In this document: positions 26,202 through 35,128 of the stretch, in pieces
Layout of the letters: each line of letters starts with the position of its first letter
Numbering within the stretch: position 1 is the first letter of the stretch
Origin: an uncultured Bacteroidales bacterium
Lineage (GTDB): Bacteria > Bacteroidota > Bacteroidia > Bacteroidales > UBA4417
Length of the DNA stretch: 40,165 nt
Direction: 5' to 3'
Assembly (NCBI GenBank): GCA_903946925.1
Contig: CAJAXK010000419.1
Span: 1 to 40,165, forward strand
The notes under the pieces: generated by a model
The model's database searches: none
Seen by the model: the letters and a program-made list of their open reading frames with translations, nothing else
Told to the model about the DNA's origin: nothing
Program-made: the position numbers and the translations under genes

Positions 26202-28073
26202 ATGGCGACAGATACGAATTTGAACCAAGGTACAATGTACGGGATGTTTTCGCAAAAAGCTGAAATCAAGGATTTGCTGAAACCCGAAGCCGGAACCAAT
26301 GACCTAAAAGGTAACATTTACAACAAAGGCTACCAAGTAGCCGCACGTGGAGGGAAAACCCTTTTCCTGTCGGAAAAAATTTACAATCTCGAGCAAATCA
26401 GGCTTCGATTGGGCTTACATACTGCCAGCGTGGCCGAGCTTGTTTTTGAACTTATTGAGCGAGAAGGCGTTATGGGTTGCCGTTTATTGAATGGGAAATA
26501 CACCATAATCCTAACCGAAAACGAAAACACCACCATTATCCGCGACCGGAACGGCGAAGGCAAAATGATTTATTTTACCAAAGATTTTTTTACCGATTCG
26601 TACCATGGCTTGTTCCAGTTTAAAAACTTTAAAGCCGTGCCCGACCAAACAGGGATTGCGACTTTTTTAAAAATCGGCTACATCCCGGCTCCGGTTACAT
26701 CCTTAGCTGGTGTAAGCAAAGTGCCTGCCGGCGAAGTGCTTTATGCTACCAAAGAAGGTTTCAGGTTCGAGAAACTGTTTGGTTACGATGAAATTATACA
26801 TGCCGAACGCAAACCAATCCCACTTCAGGAAGCAATAGAAACCTATAGCGATTTGCTTAAAAAATCGCTGAACATGCGTATTGGCAATGTTGACACAGTT
26901 GGCGTTTTGCTAAGCGGCGGTTACGATTCGGGCGGCAATATTGCCATGACCCGCAACGTTTACCCCGGAAAAATAAAAACTTATTCCATTGGTTTTAAGG
27001 ACAATCCGGCATCAGAACTTCCTTATGCCCGAATGATGGCCGAACAATATGGGGCCGATCACCACGAGTATGTAATGGATGGCACCGAAATTGAATTTAT
27101 GCCCGAAATTATTGATGCTTTGGGTGATCCTTTTTCTGAATCGGGTTTCATGCTCAACCATTCGGTAATGAAAATGGTAAGCAACGAAAACCTGCCTGTT
27201 ACCATTGGCGGCGATGGCAACGACCAATATTTTGGCGCTGGCATACGCGAAACTGCTTTGCATTACAAAATGAAGAATTTTGGGATAGCCCCTTTTTCCA
27301 ATGTTTTCGACAACCTAAGCAGCAACGGTACCTTCGACAAGGATAACCTCGCGTTCAGGGTGCGGTACCAAAACCAAAAAATCCTGAAAGTTATGGAGCC
27401 CGAAACCTTTGGCTTCCCCGATTTCCAGCTTAAAAAAATGATACCTTTAAGTAGTATCCCCCCACACAGCTACCTTAGCGTTATCCCCGATAAATTCAGC
27501 AGTTACGAGGAGCTTTTCTTGCAGCGCAATTACTATCTCCACCTGCAACATTCGGTTAACGAGGTAATCCTTTTCAAAGCTTCGCGCATGTCGGAATATT
27601 TCAATGTTAACCTCACTTTTTCATACACCGACCTCGATATTTACAATTTCCTGCAACATATCCCATTAAACCTGCGGGCAAAGGGAACTGTAGATGAATG
27701 TGCCAAAGGCAAAGGCGTTGCAAAATTCCTGCACAAGCAGTTGGTAAAACCCATGCTTCCCGATGCTGTAACGAACCGGCCAAAGCAAGGTGGGTTTTCG
27801 CCTCTCGAAATATTTTTTAACACTGCCGAACGAAGGAAAGCAATTTACAAATACATCAGGAATTCGGCTTTTGCCGGAACGTTACTGAAGAACAATTTCC
27901 TAAACGAATTCTTTGATCAATACGAAGCACTTGCAACCGGAAAATCATACTGGTTTTGGTACAAACAGGTGAAATCGAACCAGTTGATCAACCTGCTTAT
28001 CATCGCGCTCTGGTGGGATAGGGTTATCGAAAACAAGAAATCGCCCCATCTTTCGGACTACTTGATGAAGTAA
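26202..28073 (+). CDS. Asparagine-synthase-like amidotransferase lacking the glutaminase cysteine
   Basis: The 623-residue product has the AsnB two-domain layout. The N-terminal half resembles the Ntn-glutaminase fold (LNGKYTIILTENENTTIIRDRNGEGKMIYFT) but begins M-A-T, without the Cys2 nucleophile, so it cannot release ammonia from glutamine in the usual way. The synthetase half has the ATP-pyrophosphatase loop SGGYDSGG (S238) and the block TIGGDGNDQYFG, and ends with QGGFSPLEIFF and IIALWWD. Homologues of this type in polysaccharide loci are proposed to amidate uronic acids or act on other carboxylates; with UDP-glucose dehydrogenase next to it, uronate modification is a reasonable guess. 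It could use free ammonia or have a different adenylation-based reaction. First gene of the rightward operon; ATG at 26202. Confidence 0.82.
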   Translation: MATDTNLNQGTMYGMFSQKAEIKDLLKPEAGTNDLKGNIYNKGYQVAARGGKTLFLSEKIYNLEQIRLRLGLHTASVAELVFELIEREGVMGCRLLNGKYTIILTENENTTIIRDRNGEGKMIYFTKDFFTDSYHGLFQFKNFKAVPDQTGIATFLKIGYIPAPVTSLAGVSKVPAGEVLYATKEGFRFEKLFGYDEIIHAERKPIPLQEAIETYSDLLKKSLNMRIGNVDTVGVLLSGGYDSGGNIAMTRNVYPGKIKTYSIGFKDNPASELPYARMMAEQYGADHHEYVMDGTEIEFMPEIIDALGDPFSESGFMLNHSVMKMVSNENLPVTIGGDGNDQYFGAGIRETALHYKMKNFGIAPFSNVFDNLSSNGTFDKDNLAFRVRYQNQKILKVMEPETFGFPDFQLKKMIPLSSIPPHSYLSVIPDKFSSYEELFLQRNYYLHLQHSVNEVILFKASRMSEYFNVNLTFSYTDLDIYNFLQHIPLNLRAKGTVDECAKGKGVAKFLHKQLVKPMLPDAVTNRPKQGGFSPLEIFFNTAERRKAIYKYIRNSAFAGTLLKNNFLNEFFDQYEALATGKSYWFWYKQVKSNQLINLLIIALWWDRVIENKKSPHLSDYLMK

Positions 28074-28212
28074 CAATAGGACTCGAAACCGGGCGAGGTT
28101 TATTTTAAAAAAAAGATTGTTTTCAAATAATTTTCAAAAGAAACATTACTACATTTACAAAAATTAACAACCATCAAAGTTCAAACTTTATACTAACTAA
28201 AATCAATAACCA

Positions 28213-29538
28213 ATGAAAGTAGCAATTGTTGGCAGTGGGTACGTCGGTTTGGTAACCGGTACATGTTTTGCCGAAGTAGGTATTGATGTTGTATGTGTTG
28301 ACATCGACAAGAAAAAGATTGAAAATCTTAAAAACGGGATTATTCCAATCTACGAGCCAGGCCTTGAGGAAATGGTTCACAGGAACACAAAAAAGGGCAA
28401 ACTGCAGTTTACCACCAGTATTGCCGAAGCCCTCGAAGATTGCGAAGTGCTTTTCAGTGCCGTTGGGACACCTCCCGGCGAAGATGGAAGTGCAGATTTG
28501 CAGTATGTGCTGAGTGTTGCCCGCGATTGCGGAAAACACATGAAAGATTATGTGCTTGTTGTTACAAAAAGCACTGTGCCCGTTGGTACCGCGCTTAAAG
28601 TAAAAAATGCAATTCAGGAAGAACTGGCCAAACGTGGTGTAAACATTCCGTTTGATGTGGCTTCGAACCCCGAATTCCTGAAAGAAGGAGCCGCCATAAG
28701 CGACTTCCTGAAACCTGACCGTATCGTGGTTGGCCTTGATTCGCCAAGGGCTGAAGATTTGATGAAAAGCCTTTACAAGCCTTTCACCCTGAACGGGCAC
28801 CCGGTAATTTTCATGGATATTGTTTCGGCCGAAATGACCAAGTATGCCGCCAACTCCATGCTTGCCACCAAAATCAGTTTCATGAACGATATTGCCAACC
28901 TTTGCGAAATTGTTGGCGCCGATATAAATATGGTGCGCAGGGGCATTGGCAGCGACTCGCGTATTGGCAACAAATTCATTTATCCCGGCATTGGTTATGG
29001 CGGATCCTGTTTCCCAAAAGATGTAAAAGCGCTTATACACACTGCCGATGATTTCGGTTACGAACTCAAGGTACTTAAAGCCGTTGAAGCCGTAAACCAC
29101 GACCAGAAATCGGTGCTGTTCAACAAGGTAATGAAATTCTTTAATGGCGATATTAAAGGGAAAACCATTGCAATCTGGGGCTTGTCCTTCAAGCCACAAA
29201 CCGATGATATGCGCGAGGCTCCAGCACTTGTAATTATCCAGAAACTTCTCGATGCCGGTGCAAAGGTAAAAGCCTACGACCCAGTAGCCATGAAAGAAGC
29301 CAAGCATACCTTGGGCGATACCATTGTTTATGCCGATGATCAGTATGATGCCTTGATTGATGCCGATTGTCTTTTGTTGGTAACGGAATGGTCGGAATTC
29401 AAATTCCCGAATTTCAAGATTATGCGTAAATTGTTGACCCAGCCAGTTGTTTTCGATGGACGTAATATTTACGAAGTATCGGAAATGAAACGCAACGATT
29501 TTACCTACTTCTGCATAGGCATTGATACAACAAAATAA
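28213..29538 (+). CDS. ugd: UDP-glucose 6-dehydrogenase
   Basis: Ugd oxidises UDP-glucose twice with NAD to UDP-glucuronic acid, an acidic building block and the precursor of UDP-xylose. The 441-residue length is normal. Visible motifs are the NAD-binding [17 protein letters not shown] at residues 7-23, [39 protein letters not shown] near 155-177, the catalytic cysteine C266 in [10 protein letters not shown], and [16 protein letters not shown] near 327-342. The asparagine-synthase-like gene ends 139 bases upstream; the next gene, the UDP-glucuronate decarboxylase gene, follows after a 75-base spacer with a strong hairpin. Cytoplasmic. Confidence 0.96.
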   Translation: MKVAIVGSGYVGLVTGTCFAEVGIDVVCVDIDKKKIENLKNGIIPIYEPGLEEMVHRNTKKGKLQFTTSIAEALEDCEVLFSAVGTPPGEDGSADLQYVLSVARDCGKHMKDYVLVVTKSTVPVGTALKVKNAIQEELAKRGVNIPFDVASNPEFLKEGAAISDFLKPDRIVVGLDSPRAEDLMKSLYKPFTLNGHPVIFMDIVSAEMTKYAANSMLATKISFMNDIANLCEIVGADINMVRRGIGSDSRIGNKFIYPGIGYGGSCFPKDVKALIHTADDFGYELKVLKAVEAVNHDQKSVLFNKVMKFFNGDIKGKTIAIWGLSFKPQTDDMREAPALVIIQKLLDAGAKVKAYDPVAMKEAKHTLGDTIVYADDQYDALIDADCLLLVTEWSEFKFPNFKIMRKLLTQPVVFDGRNIYEVSEMKRNDFTYFCIGIDTTK

Positions 29539-29551
29539 TTTTTAACCTAAA

Positions 29552-29595
29552 AAGTAAAACCTAATTGCCCCAAACCGGGCTTTTAGGTTTTACTT
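29552..29595. terminator. Strong stem-loop between ugd and the UDP-glucuronate decarboxylase gene
   Basis: AAGTAAAACCTAA (29552-29564) pairs perfectly with TTAGGTTTTACTT (29583-29595), and inside it GCCC (29567-29570) pairs with GGGC (29577-29580) around a CAAACC loop. It ends 18 bases before the next start codon and is followed by GATTTTAAAA. It could be an intrinsic terminator or attenuator, or an RNA-processing or stability element setting different levels of the two enzymes. Confidence 0.65.
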
Positions 29596-29613
29596 GATTT
29601 TAAAACAACTATT

Positions 29614-30570
29614 ATGCTAAAGAAAAAGGTTTTGGTTACCGGTGGGGCAGGGTTTGTGGGATCGCAATTGTGCGAACGCCTGCTTAACGATGGCCACGAA
29701 GTTGTTTGTCTCGACAACTATTTTACCGGACAGAAAGCAAATATTGTCCATTTGATTGACAACCCATACTTTGAGTTGATACGCCACGATGTAACCATGC
29801 CATTTTTTATCGAAGTGGACGAAATTTACAACCTGGCCTGCCCGGCTTCGCCAATCCATTATCAGTACAACGCCATAAAAACCATGAAAACCTCGGTTAT
29901 GGGCGCTGTTAATATGCTTGGTTTGGCTAAGCGGATAAAGGCAAAAATACTTCAGGCATCAACCAGCGAAGTATATGGCGATCCACAAATCCACCCACAG
30001 GTTGAAACCTATTGGGGACATGTGAACCCTATTGGCGAACGCTCGTGCTACGACGAAGGAAAGCGTGCCGCCGAAACCCTGTTCATCAATTACAACAAAC
30101 AGAACGACGTAAAAATAAAAATCATCCGCATATTTAACACTTATGGGCCAAATATGCACCCTCACGATGGTCGTGTGGTTTCCAATTTTATCATGCAAGC
30201 CCTTAAAAACGAAGATATTACCATTTATGGCGATGGACAGCAAACTCGTAGTTTCCAGTATGTTGACGATTTGTTGGAAGGCATGATCCGCATGATGGCT
30301 TCGCGTGATGATTTTACCGGGCCGGTAAACATTGGCAACCCAAACGAGTTCACCATCCTGGAACTTGCCAACAAGGTGATTGAGCTTACCAATGCAAAAT
30401 CAAAAATAATCAGGATGCCGCTTCCTTCCGACGACCCAATGCAACGTCAGCCCAATATTGACCTGGCAAAAAAGGAATTGGACTGGTCGCCAAAAATACA
30501 GCTCGAAGAGGGTTTAACAAAAACAATTACCTATTTCGATGGCTTGCTTAAAGTTAACCCTGCATTATGA
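29614..30570 (+). CDS. UDP-glucuronate decarboxylase (UDP-xylose synthase)
   Basis: This 318-residue extended SDR enzyme should decarboxylate UDP-glucuronic acid, made by the upstream Ugd, to UDP-xylose. The NAD motif [15 protein letters not shown] starts at residue 10. The UXS signatures are strong: [22 protein letters not shown] (shorter core LACPASP), [10 protein letters not shown]146/K150 in SCYDEGKR, and [30 protein letters not shown]-type Q-x-R-S-F-Q-Y-V-D-D follows near 210. It lacks the N-terminal membrane anchor of eukaryotic UXS, so it is cytoplasmic. Its stop overlaps the rfbD start (ATGA, 30567-30570), so the two are translationally coupled. Confidence 0.93.
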   Translation: MLKKKVLVTGGAGFVGSQLCERLLNDGHEVVCLDNYFTGQKANIVHLIDNPYFELIRHDVTMPFFIEVDEIYNLACPASPIHYQYNAIKTMKTSVMGAVNMLGLAKRIKAKILQASTSEVYGDPQIHPQVETYWGHVNPIGERSCYDEGKRAAETLFINYNKQNDVKIKIIRIFNTYGPNMHPHDGRVVSNFIMQALKNEDITIYGDGQQTRSFQYVDDLLEGMIRMMASRDDFTGPVNIGNPNEFTILELANKVIELTNAKSKIIRMPLPSDDPMQRQPNIDLAKKELDWSPKIQLEEGLTKTITYFDGLLKVNPAL

Positions 30571-31424
30571 GAATATTAATTACAGGTTCGAACGGACAGC
30601 TTGGGAACGAAATTAGGGAATTGGCAGGCTCATATCCACATTACCATTTCCAATATACCGATGTGGCTGAACTGGATATTGCCGATGCGGTAAAAATTAG
30701 CCAGTATTTTAGCACCCATAACCCGGATGTTATCATCAATTGTGCCGCTTACACTGCTGTTGATAAAGCCGAAACCGATAAGGATTTGGCCTATCTTGTA
30801 AATGCAGTGGCTCCCGGCAACCTGGCTTTTGCTGCTGAGCAGTCGGGGGCTTTTATGGTGCATGTATCAACCGATTATGTGTATAGTGGCAAAAACTACT
30901 GTCCGTATTCCGAAACAGATCCAACCAACCCTGTTTCGGTATATGCCAAAAGCAAAGCGGCCGGCGAAGACGCGGTAAAAAAATCGGGGGCCAATGCCTT
31001 GATAATCCGTACATCGTGGCTTTATTCCGCTTTTGGCAACAATTTTGTTAAAACCATGATGAAATATGGTGCCGAACGTGGCAAGCTCAACGTGGTTTTC
31101 GACCAAATCGGCTCTCCGACTTATGCTCACGACTTAGCAAAAGCAATCCTCGATATTTTACCAATGGCAATGAGCCAAGGTGGAACAAAAATTTACCATT
31201 ACTCCAACGAAGGTGTGGCCAGTTGGTACGATTTTGCCAAAGCCATTATCGAAATTTCAGGAATTGATTGCAAAATAAACCCAATCCCGACCAAGGATTA
31301 TCCTTTGCCTGCCGAAAGGCCGTTTTACAGCGTTTTGGACAAGGCTAAAATCAAAAAGGACTTTGCAATCGAAATACCGTATTGGATGGACAGCGTAAAA
31401 CTCTGCATACAACGGCTGAAGTAA
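30567..31424 (+). CDS. rfbD: dTDP-4-dehydrorhamnose reductase
   Basis: RfbD/RmlD reduces dTDP-4-keto-L-rhamnose to dTDP-L-rhamnose with NAD(P)H, the last step of the pathway. The 285-residue protein has GSNGQLGNE at residues 7-15, [13 protein letters not shown] near 52-64, [11 protein letters not shown], and the catalytic Y126/K130 in [29 protein letters not shown] and the [13 protein letters not shown] substrate block complete the family pattern. It begins with an ATGA overlap with the upstream decarboxylase gene. RfbB is encoded on the opposite operon, and RfbA and RfbC are not in the window, so they must be elsewhere if rhamnose is made. The Hpt-like gene follows after 35 bases. Confidence 0.94.
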   Translation: MRILITGSNGQLGNEIRELAGSYPHYHFQYTDVAELDIADAVKISQYFSTHNPDVIINCAAYTAVDKAETDKDLAYLVNAVAPGNLAFAAEQSGAFMVHVSTDYVYSGKNYCPYSETDPTNPVSVYAKSKAAGEDAVKKSGANALIIRTSWLYSAFGNNFVKTMMKYGAERGKLNVVFDQIGSPTYAHDLAKAILDILPMAMSQGGTKIYHYSNEGVASWYDFAKAIIEISGIDCKINPIPTKDYPLPAERPFYSVLDKAKIKKDFAIEIPYWMDSVKLCIQRLK

Positions 31425-31459
31425 ACAGTGGTAATTGGCTCATAAAAAATCTGCTGCAA

Positions 31460-31831
31460 ATGATAAACTGGGAAGAGTTTAATAGTGTTTACCAACCTTA
31501 TGGCAATGAGTTAATCATTGAAATCATCAATATGTTAGATGGGGATAAGGCTGAAAATCCTCCTGCACCATCATACGAAGAGCGGATGGAAATGCTGAAA
31601 AGAAGAATCGATGAACTGGATTTTAAGGAAATTCAATGGAATCTAAGTTCTATTAGAGGTCTAATTCGCAACTTTTATGATCCTGTGGCAAATGCAGCTT
31701 CAAATAGATTGAAAGAAATGGGATACTCAGAAACATCAGTTGGGTTATCGGAAGAATTCGAAAAATTTAAAATTGCTGCCGACAAACTTGTGATCGAACT
31801 CCGGGAATACCGCAAAACACTAACTGCCTGA
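31460..31831 (+). CDS. Hpt-like helical protein lacking the phospho-histidine
   Basis: The 123-residue protein is the paralogue of the Hpt protein at 32055 and aligns with it end to end (MINWEEFNSVYQPYG against MIDWEKFNETYQYYG; RNFYDP against VNFYDP; KIAADKLVIELREYRKTL against KIASEKLLIELKQHLKTL). At the position of the phosphorylated histidine it has serine (S63, in NLSSIRGLIRN, codon AGT at 31646-31648). It therefore cannot carry a phosphoryl group in the normal way and may compete with, bind or modulate the receivers. A 15-residue insert with prolines (about 33-45) is also absent from the other copy. I chose the ATG at 31460 because it aligns with the start of the paralogue; an upstream in-frame start would overlap rfbD. 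Confidence 0.75.
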   Translation: MINWEEFNSVYQPYGNELIIEIINMLDGDKAENPPAPSYEERMEMLKRRIDELDFKEIQWNLSSIRGLIRNFYDPVANAASNRLKEMGYSETSVGLSEEFEKFKIAADKLVIELREYRKTLTA

Positions 31832-31867
31832 AAAGCTAAAATTGGCTTTCGTACTTGTAAACTATTG

Positions 31868-31898
31868 AATAAATGCGCTTAAAATTAAAGCATTTATT
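31868..31898 (+). terminator. Weak terminator-like hairpin
   Basis: AATAAATGC (31868-31876) pairs with GCATTTATT (31890-31898) across a 13-base loop and is followed by a T-rich stretch. It lies 37 bases after the Hpt-like gene. It is AT-rich and may only partly stop transcription before the Hpt gene. Confidence 0.35.
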
Positions 31899-32054
31899 TT
31901 ATTTGGCAGGAATTGTAAATAATCAATTGCCTTTTAAACTTGAAACCTTGATAGGATTGCGGATTTGTTTATTTTTACCGCTTTCTTGAAAATGCCAGCC
32001 AAAGTTTGGAGTCTTTAAAAAATCAAAAAAGTTGAACAAAATACAAAGTAGATT

Positions 32055-32399
32055 ATGATTGACTGGGAAAAATTTAATGAAACATATCAATATTATGGGC
32101 GTGAGGTAGTTGGGGAAATAATCGAATTGTGGGAAACTGACTATGACGGACGTATAACAGAGCTTACAAAAAATATTGCCGAAAGGGATTTTAAGGCACT
32201 TGATGATACTGCTCATAGTTTTAAAGGCACTGTCGTTAATTTTTATGACCCCGAGCCTGTAAAATTCGCCTACCTCCTTGAGAAAATGGGGAAACTTCAA
32301 ATACCTGATGACGGAATAGAAGAAGTATTTGAACAATTGAAGATTGCGTCCGAAAAACTTCTGATAGAACTAAAACAACATCTTAAGACCCTAACTTAA
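32055..32399 (+). CDS. Histidine phosphotransfer (Hpt) protein
   Basis: This 114-residue all-helical protein fits the Hpt domain: H54 lies in LDDTAHSFKGTVVNF (codon CAT at 32214-32216), matching the A-H-x-[LF]-K-G signature in which the histidine carries phosphate between receivers. It has no other domain. As the hybrid kinase at 11951 has two receivers but no Hpt domain, this protein is the obvious candidate to pass phosphate from it to the single-domain receivers and to the GH130-receiver fusion. That link is inferred from gene content only. It is the last gene before the terminator at 32615. Confidence 0.85.
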   Translation: MIDWEKFNETYQYYGREVVGEIIELWETDYDGRITELTKNIAERDFKALDDTAHSFKGTVVNFYDPEPVKFAYLLEKMGKLQIPDDGIEEVFEQLKIASEKLLIELKQHLKTLT

Positions 32400-32914
32400 A
32401 GAAATTTAACCTCAACTAAGAAGAATAAAATTCAAACAGGATTTGAAATAATTTTTTCTTCAAATTGTTGATTCAGTTGCAAGGGTTAATTCTTTGTTTT
32501 TTATTCATTAAGATGAAGACTTGACTCGATTTATCAATCTAACAACCCACAATTAGTAAACCAGTAATAGTGGATTGGATAAATGAAAAACTGGTTTCCT
32601 CAACACCAATTTCCCCGTCCGGCAGACGGTTTTTTTACCCGCCTCCCTTTTTCCTGCCGTTTCTACCCTTTTTGCCTCTAAAGCAGTTGGTTGCATTTTT
32701 TTCCTACTTTAAGTGCAATAAAATCCCATTCCCATTTCCTTATTGTAAAGTGCTGCATAACCGGTAGGATTATCGAATCCCTTTCCTTCTTTTTAACGCA
32801 TCGAATAGGTTTTCAATAATTGTTTAGGTTTCGCATTAAAAATACCATTTTTGCCCAACACACAAAATTGTAAATCAATACACTAAATAGCAATAACTTA
32901 CCAAAACTGGCAGC
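32400..32914. other. Spacer with operon terminator
   Basis: This 515-base region contains the terminator at 32615-32636 and otherwise AT-rich or pyrimidine-rich sequence without a supported gene. The part from 32637 to 32914 probably holds the promoter of the following glycosyltransferase gene. A TAGGTTTC sequence near 32826 is one base from the Bacteroidota -7 consensus but has no good upstream TTTG partner. Confidence 0.45.
32615..32636 (+). terminator. Intrinsic terminator of the rightward operon
   Basis: CCGTC (32615-32619) pairs with GACGG (32625-32629) around CGGCA and is followed by seven T residues. There is no matching A-tract on the other side, so it acts on rightward transcripts, about 215 bases after the Hpt stop codon. 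Confidence 0.75.
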
Positions 32915-35128
32915 ATGAAAATAATCTGTTTGGGCAACTTCCCGCCGAGGCAATGCGGCATAGCGACTTTTACCGAAAATTTGGTGAATGCCATATTACA
33001 TGCTGCCAATATCCATTCCCTTTCTGTGGAAATAGAGGTAATAGCCATGAACGATGGCAATAAAACGTACCCGTATCCCGAAATTGTCAAGAAAACTATC
33101 AGGGAACGGGTGATGGGCGATTATATTCAAATGTCCGAATATATTAACAACTCTGGTGCGGATATTTTCCTTTTGCAGCACGAATATGGGATATTTGGAG
33201 GAGAAAGCGGTATATTGCTGCTGGCATTGCTGCGCCGGATAAAAATACCGGTTGTAACTACCTTGCACACAGTTTTGCAAAAACCGAGTTTCCACCAGCT
33301 CGAAGTAATGAAAAAAATCACTTCATATTCAACACAAATAGTTGTGATGAATGGCTTGGCAATCCGGTTTTTAACCGATGTTTATAATGTGCCGGTCGAA
33401 AAAATTTCGCGTATCGAGCATGGCGTCCCTGATTTTGAAGAGTGTAAAAACAGTTTGTTGCCCAAACCTAAAGAATGGGAAAACCGCAAAGTAATGCTCA
33501 CTTTTGGTTTGATTGGCCGTAGCAAAGGCATAGAGGTAGCTTTAAAAGCATTGCCAGCCATTGTTAGCAAACACCCTGAATTACTTTATGTTGTGCTTGG
33601 CAAAACACATCCCAACATTGTGAGCTATGCCGGTGAGGAATATCGGGATTTCCTCTATAACTTGGTAACAGAGTTAGGTTTGGAAAAAAATGTGCAGTTT
33701 ATCAATGAATATGTGAGCGAATTGGAGTTAATGTCGCACTTGAAAAATGCGGATATTTATGTTACCCCTTATCTCAACAAAGCGCAGATAACCAGCGGCA
33801 CTTTGAGTTATGCTGTAAGTGGTGGCTGTGCCGTAATTTCAACCCCGTATTGGCATGCCGAGGAATTGCTTGCCGATGGCCGGGGGCATCTTTTCGATTT
33901 CGGGAACCATAAACAGCTTTCAGGTATCGTAAACCAATTGCTCGACAATTCGGAATTGTTGCTACAGCAACAGCAAAAAGCGTATTCGTATGGAAAATCA
34001 ATTTCGTGGCCTATAATAGGGAAACTTTATTTAAACTTATTTGATGCATCTGCTTTCCAAAAAAAGCTTGAAAGCAAGCAAAATCCTATCGGTTTGCCAA
34101 TAAAGTACCCTGATTTCGATATTTCGCACCTAAAACGGCTTTCCGACGACACGGGCTTGTTACAACATGCACGTACCAGCATACCGTATTACAAAGCTGG
34201 TTACAGCCTCGACGATAATGCCCGTGCCATCATAGTTTGCCTTGCCGCTTGGCACAATTCAAAAGAAAAAGTTTATCTTGATTTGCTGGATAATTATCTC
34301 GCGTACACCACTTACATGCAACAAAAGGATGGCAGTTTTAAAAACTACATGACTTTTGACAGGATAATAATTGACGACACTTCGGACGATGCATTTGGAA
34401 GGGTATTCTGGGCACTTGGATACCTTATAAGGTATGCACCAGTAAATTCTGTTTTCCAATTAGGGCACGAGTTGTTCGAACACTCTTTGCCACACCTCGA
34501 AAGTTTAAGTTATGCAAGGGGTTATGCCAACTGTATTTTTGGCTTGTACCATTATGTAAAACGCTTTCCCGATCAGGAAAAATTCCTGAAATTGTTACAA
34601 GTGCTTTCCGACCATTTGTGTGATAAATTTAACCAGCATAAACGCGAAAACTGGAGTTGGTTCGAGGATAAGCTAACATACGACAACGGTTTGCTGCCAG
34701 CCGCTTTGTTCAAGGCTTTCGAGATTTCGGGCAATGAAAAGTATTTGGACATAGCAAATGAAAGTATGGCCTTTTTAGAATCGAAATGCTTTAAGGAAGA
34801 ATGGCTTTCGCTGATAGGCAACCAAAAATGGCTGCTTATGGATCAGGATTACAAAATGTTTGCCCAACAGCCTGTGGATGCCATGGCCATGGTATTGCTT
34901 TACGAAAGTGCCCTTGAAGCGACAGGTAAGCCTGAGTATATTGATAAACTCTTGCTTTCGTTTGATTGGTTTTATGGCAAAAACGACCTCGACGTACCTT
35001 TGTTCGATACCGAAACAAAAGGTTGCAACGATGGTATCGAAGATTTTAACATCAACCGCAACCAGGGTGCCGAAAGCAATATCGCTTATTTATTGTCGTG
35101 GCTTGTTGCCGAGCCTTTTTTCCGCTAA
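32915..35128 (+). CDS. GT4 glycosyltransferase fused to a C-terminal (alpha/alpha)-barrel-like domain
   Basis: The 737-residue protein has two parts. Residues 1-390 are a GT4 enzyme: GNFPPRQCGIATFTENL near 7-23, LLQHEYGIFGG, RIEHGVPD, LTFGLIGRSKGIEVALKALP near 195-215, and a donor-site region around SGTLSYAVSGGCAVISTPYW (about 293-312). Residues about 405-737 are helical with YYKAGYSLDDNARAIIV, DDTSDDAFGRVFWALGYL, DNGLLPAALFKAFEISGNEKYL and QQPVDAMAMVLL, resembling (alpha/alpha)6 toroids of sugar-acting enzymes. Proteins of this architecture often sit next to GH130 genes, as here, suggesting joint synthesis and phosphorolysis or trimming of a mannoside-type glycan. Its stop codon overlaps that of the opposing GH130 gene (35125-35128). 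Confidence 0.83.
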   Translation: MKIICLGNFPPRQCGIATFTENLVNAILHAANIHSLSVEIEVIAMNDGNKTYPYPEIVKKTIRERVMGDYIQMSEYINNSGADIFLLQHEYGIFGGESGILLLALLRRIKIPVVTTLHTVLQKPSFHQLEVMKKITSYSTQIVVMNGLAIRFLTDVYNVPVEKISRIEHGVPDFEECKNSLLPKPKEWENRKVMLTFGLIGRSKGIEVALKALPAIVSKHPELLYVVLGKTHPNIVSYAGEEYRDFLYNLVTELGLEKNVQFINEYVSELELMSHLKNADIYVTPYLNKAQITSGTLSYAVSGGCAVISTPYWHAEELLADGRGHLFDFGNHKQLSGIVNQLLDNSELLLQQQQKAYSYGKSISWPIIGKLYLNLFDASAFQKKLESKQNPIGLPIKYPDFDISHLKRLSDDTGLLQHARTSIPYYKAGYSLDDNARAIIVCLAAWHNSKEKVYLDLLDNYLAYTTYMQQKDGSFKNYMTFDRIIIDDTSDDAFGRVFWALGYLIRYAPVNSVFQLGHELFEHSLPHLESLSYARGYANCIFGLYHYVKRFPDQEKFLKLLQVLSDHLCDKFNQHKRENWSWFEDKLTYDNGLLPAALFKAFEISGNEKYLDIANESMAFLESKCFKEEWLSLIGNQKWLLMDQDYKMFAQQPVDAMAMVLLYESALEATGKPEYIDKLLLSFDWFYGKNDLDVPLFDTETKGCNDGIEDFNINRNQGAESNIAYLLSWLVAEPFFR

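Noticed and set aside
28174-29307. A 377-codon antisense open frame across ugd
   Set aside because: It lies wholly opposite a clear UDP-glucose dehydrogenase gene whose motifs are intact, and its translation has no recognisable family features.
31382-31459. Upstream start for the Hpt-like protein
   Set aside because: It would overlap rfbD by 43 bases, whereas the ATG at 31460 aligns exactly with the start of the Hpt paralogue.
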